Source of the DNA: a bacterium
GTDB taxonomy: Bacteria > UBP13 > UBA5359
DNA length: 5,953 nucleotides
NCBI GenBank assembly: GCA_028699365.1
Contig: JAQVUQ010000183.1
Span: forward strand, 1 to 5,953
Direction of reading: 5' to 3'
Numbering within the stretch: position 1 is the stretch's first letter; each line of letters opens with the position of its first letter. Position numbers and translations under genes: made by a program. Positions 4,105 through 5,953 of this stretch are shown here, in pieces. The notes beneath the pieces were generated by a model, which was given only the letters and a program-made list of their open reading frames with translations, had not been told where the DNA came from and did no database searches.

Positions 4105-5953
4105 ATGCTCTCTCTCAAGAAAAACCTTTACGTTGCTTGCATGGCAGCTGCCTTAACTCTGTTTTGCTTTACCGTCGCCCACGCCGATGACGTATATTAT
4201 GTGAACACAGGAGAAAACGGTATGTCTATGGCAGAAATGGCCTCGGCCGGGATTACGATTGTGAGCCATGCTTCGTATGACCTTGACCTCATTGAGGCGG
4301 CTGCTAAATACGGCATAAAGATACTGCCGTATTTAGATTTGGAGAAAGTAACAAAATCGAGCGGGGATGCCTTCATTTTACGCAATCCGTTCTGGAGAGC
4401 GGTGGATGCGGATACCAATAATCATCCTGAGTGGTTTTGCATAGATAACAAGGGCAAAATCAAGCGTCCCTTTAATTCTCCCGGCTACCATCTCGGATTC
4501 GAGCAAGCCTGCAATAATCATTTAAGTTTGCAGCAGGCCCAACTGTGTGGTGTAAAAGATATGCTTAAGCTGGGTGCCGGCGGAGTCTTTATCGATAACG
4601 CTTACCCTTCGTACGATTGCCCTGGCAGCAAATTGGGAGTTCATCAGCACGACTGGCCCGATAAAAATAACCGTATGGCTTATCGTGAAGCCCTGCAGGC
4701 TGTTTACAAGGCTGTGAAAGCAGAGGGTAAGACGGTATTTATCAATACTGAGGTTACACCGGATATAAAGGGACTTTGTGATGCCAGTATGGTGGAGAGC
4801 TTTGTCTACAGCTCCGCACAACGCCCGGGCAGCGGCAACAGTTTAAGCCGCGATACCTGGCGTAGCGCTTATCCGGTCTGGCATAATTTCCAAAGCGATT
4901 ATGCCAGCGTAACGCTGGCACAAAGAGATCATGCTTTAGCAGCCCTGTCGTATTTTGAAGATCACTGCACTGCCGATGAGGCAGCCTTCTTCTCCTTTGC
5001 TTATATCAAGCTTCTGGGAATAAAATACTGGGGGGCCAATGCTCCCATGTGGTATGGCGACTATCCCGATTATCTGCAGAGGCGCGATATTTTCAGGCGC
5101 CTGTACAGAGCACATGATCTGGGCAAGGCTCTGAGCAAGCCGGTTATCAACGGTGACTGGGGATACAGACTGTATGAAAAGGCCTATGTAGTGGTCAATG
5201 CCTCGGATAAAACCTTAAGCGTTGATGTTCCTGTGGGAAAGATTGGTAAAGTAGCGACAGAGCTTTTCTCCGGGGAGTTTGTGACCGTTAATAAAGATGG
5301 CTCTGCCAAGCTTGTTATGCCGCCGCAGACCGGCAGGGTGATTATGTCCCGGGAGGAAGTTTACAAGAACTTTCTCAGGGAGGTCAAAGGCCAGAGCGAA
5401 GCTGCCGGCAAGTATCTGGCCAATGAGTTGCAGGTTAATAACTCGGAGTGTATAAATCCGGCTGCACTTGACGGCTTAACAAAACTAAGCCGACAGGCCG
5501 ATTATCTGTTATCGTTACTTGAGGCCGGAAAGCCTCTTCCCGTTCAACAGATCAATGCTCTTACCCGAGTTGCCGATAGGTTGAAGAGCGAGGACTTTAT
5601 CAGAGAAACAGCCCGGAAGATAACTGCTACCCCCCAACTGAAGACCGCAGAGGTAGCCGATTTAGTCAAGCTGAACAACGACAGGCCGCTGGTGGAGAAA
5701 TTCAACGGCGGTGCGGACGGCAGCGCTATCAAAATACGTATAAAATCAGCCAAGGCCAGCTATCTCTTGTTCCATAGAGATTACCGCACCTTTATGGTTA
5801 TGGGTGAGGATTCCAGGTTCAGCCCGGCAACCGGGCCTATCTGCCGGGCAGGATCTTCCGCCGAGGATTTTATGTCCTGGAGAATAAGAAAAAATGCCAG
5901 GATCTTAATAGGTGCTACTCCTGGTATGCAGGTTAGGGATAGCTATGTAATAC
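4105..5953 (+). CDS. Secreted multidomain protein, probable TIM-barrel glycoside hydrolase (GHL-like), 3' end beyond the window
   Basis: An open frame of 616 codons without a stop runs to the right edge. Residues 1-27 are a Sec signal peptide: basic MLSLKKN, a hydrophobic core, and a cleavage site AHA|DD. Residues about 30-345 look like a TIM barrel related to hypothetical glycosyl-hydrolase families: strands ITIVSHA (50-56), IKILPYLDL (71-79), HPEWFCIDNKGK (107-118), GGVFIDN (159-165), TVFINTE (210-216), ASMVESF (227-233) and IKYWGAN (306-312). Asp164 and Glu231, at strand ends, are candidate catalytic acids by position only. Residues about 350-416 resemble the C-terminal beta-sandwich of such enzymes (YVVVNASD, then FVTVNKDG and LVMPPQTGRVIM). 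A helical segment (about 418-530) and the start of another beta-rich domain (from about 533) follow. It would act outside the cytoplasm, probably on a polysaccharide; substrate and exact family are not recognisable. The gene is 44 bp after the prepilin gene, a likely operon. Confidence 0.75.
   Translation, partial: MLSLKKNLYVACMAAALTLFCFTVAHADDVYYVNTGENGMSMAEMASAGITIVSHASYDLDLIEAAAKYGIKILPYLDLEKVTKSSGDAFILRNPFWRAVDADTNNHPEWFCIDNKGKIKRPFNSPGYHLGFEQACNNHLSLQQAQLCGVKDMLKLGAGGVFIDNAYPSYDCPGSKLGVHQHDWPDKNNRMAYREALQAVYKAVKAEGKTVFINTEVTPDIKGLCDASMVESFVYSSAQRPGSGNSLSRDTWRSAYPVWHNFQSDYASVTLAQRDHALAALSYFEDHCTADEAAFFSFAYIKLLGIKYWGANAPMWYGDYPDYLQRRDIFRRLYRAHDLGKALSKPVINGDWGYRLYEKAYVVVNASDKTLSVDVPVGKIGKVATELFSGEFVTVNKDGSAKLVMPPQTGRVIMSREEVYKNFLREVKGQSEAAGKYLANELQVNNSECINPAALDGLTKLSRQADYLLSLLEAGKPLPVQQINALTRVADRLKSEDFIRETARKITATPQLKTAEVADLVKLNNDRPLVEKFNGGADGSAIKIRIKSAKASYLLFHRDYRTFMVMGEDSRFSPATGPICRAGSSAEDFMSWRIRKNARILIGATPGMQVRDSYVI

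Noticed and set aside
3515-4118. Minus-strand frames opposite the prepilin gene
   Set aside because: Opposite a gene with clear prepilin and H-X9-DG motifs; no supporting start signals.
4197-5753. Three short minus-strand frames opposite the hydrolase-like gene
   Set aside because: The plus strand is one uninterrupted frame with a signal peptide and domain structure, so these are shadows.

Overview
The window is about 6 kb of mid-GC bacterial DNA. The best taxonomic clue is the prepilin-like protein at 3338-4060. Its N-terminus ([18 protein letters not shown], then [13 protein letters not shown] and [13 protein letters not shown]) and its C-terminal H-X9-DG motif are the style of the large DUF1559 prepilin families of Armatimonadota and, less exactly, Planctomycetota, Verrucomicrobiota and Lentisphaerota. 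I infer Armatimonadota or a relative; no rRNA or other strong marker is present to settle it.

Layout. (1) 2-148 is the C-terminal tail of an amidohydrolase-like gene. (2) 227-1081 is an AraC-family regulator with a cupin sensor domain, starting with TTG. (3) 1099-1916, minus strand, is a complete TacA/TacT-type toxin-antitoxin operon: a DUF1778 ribbon-helix-helix antitoxin followed, with a 7-nt overlap, by a GNAT acetyltransferase toxin. A good promoter, a perfect Shine-Dalgarno and a palindrome lie around the antitoxin start. (4) 1917-2304 is a 388-bp gene-poor stretch holding the toxin-antitoxin promoter, a short decayed coding remnant with an in-frame stop (2038-2205), a likely promoter and two dyads. 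(5) 2305-3147 is a second AraC regulator, clearly paralogous to the first. (6) 3148-3337 is a leader that can fold into a three-way junction (3180-3295). (7) 3338-4060 is the DUF1559 prepilin-like protein. (8) 4105 to the window end is a secreted multidomain protein, probably a TIM-barrel glycoside hydrolase, still open at the right edge.

How they may work together. The regulators resemble sugar-responsive AraC proteins, and the second lies just upstream of a surface prepilin and an exported glycosidase-like enzyme. A carbohydrate-responsive locus in which the second regulator controls the prepilin-hydrolase pair is a reasonable inference, but not shown. The toxin-antitoxin cassette between the two paralogous regulators looks like an accessory insertion. 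The most novel-looking element is the structured leader upstream of the prepilin gene; I could not match it to a riboswitch class I know.
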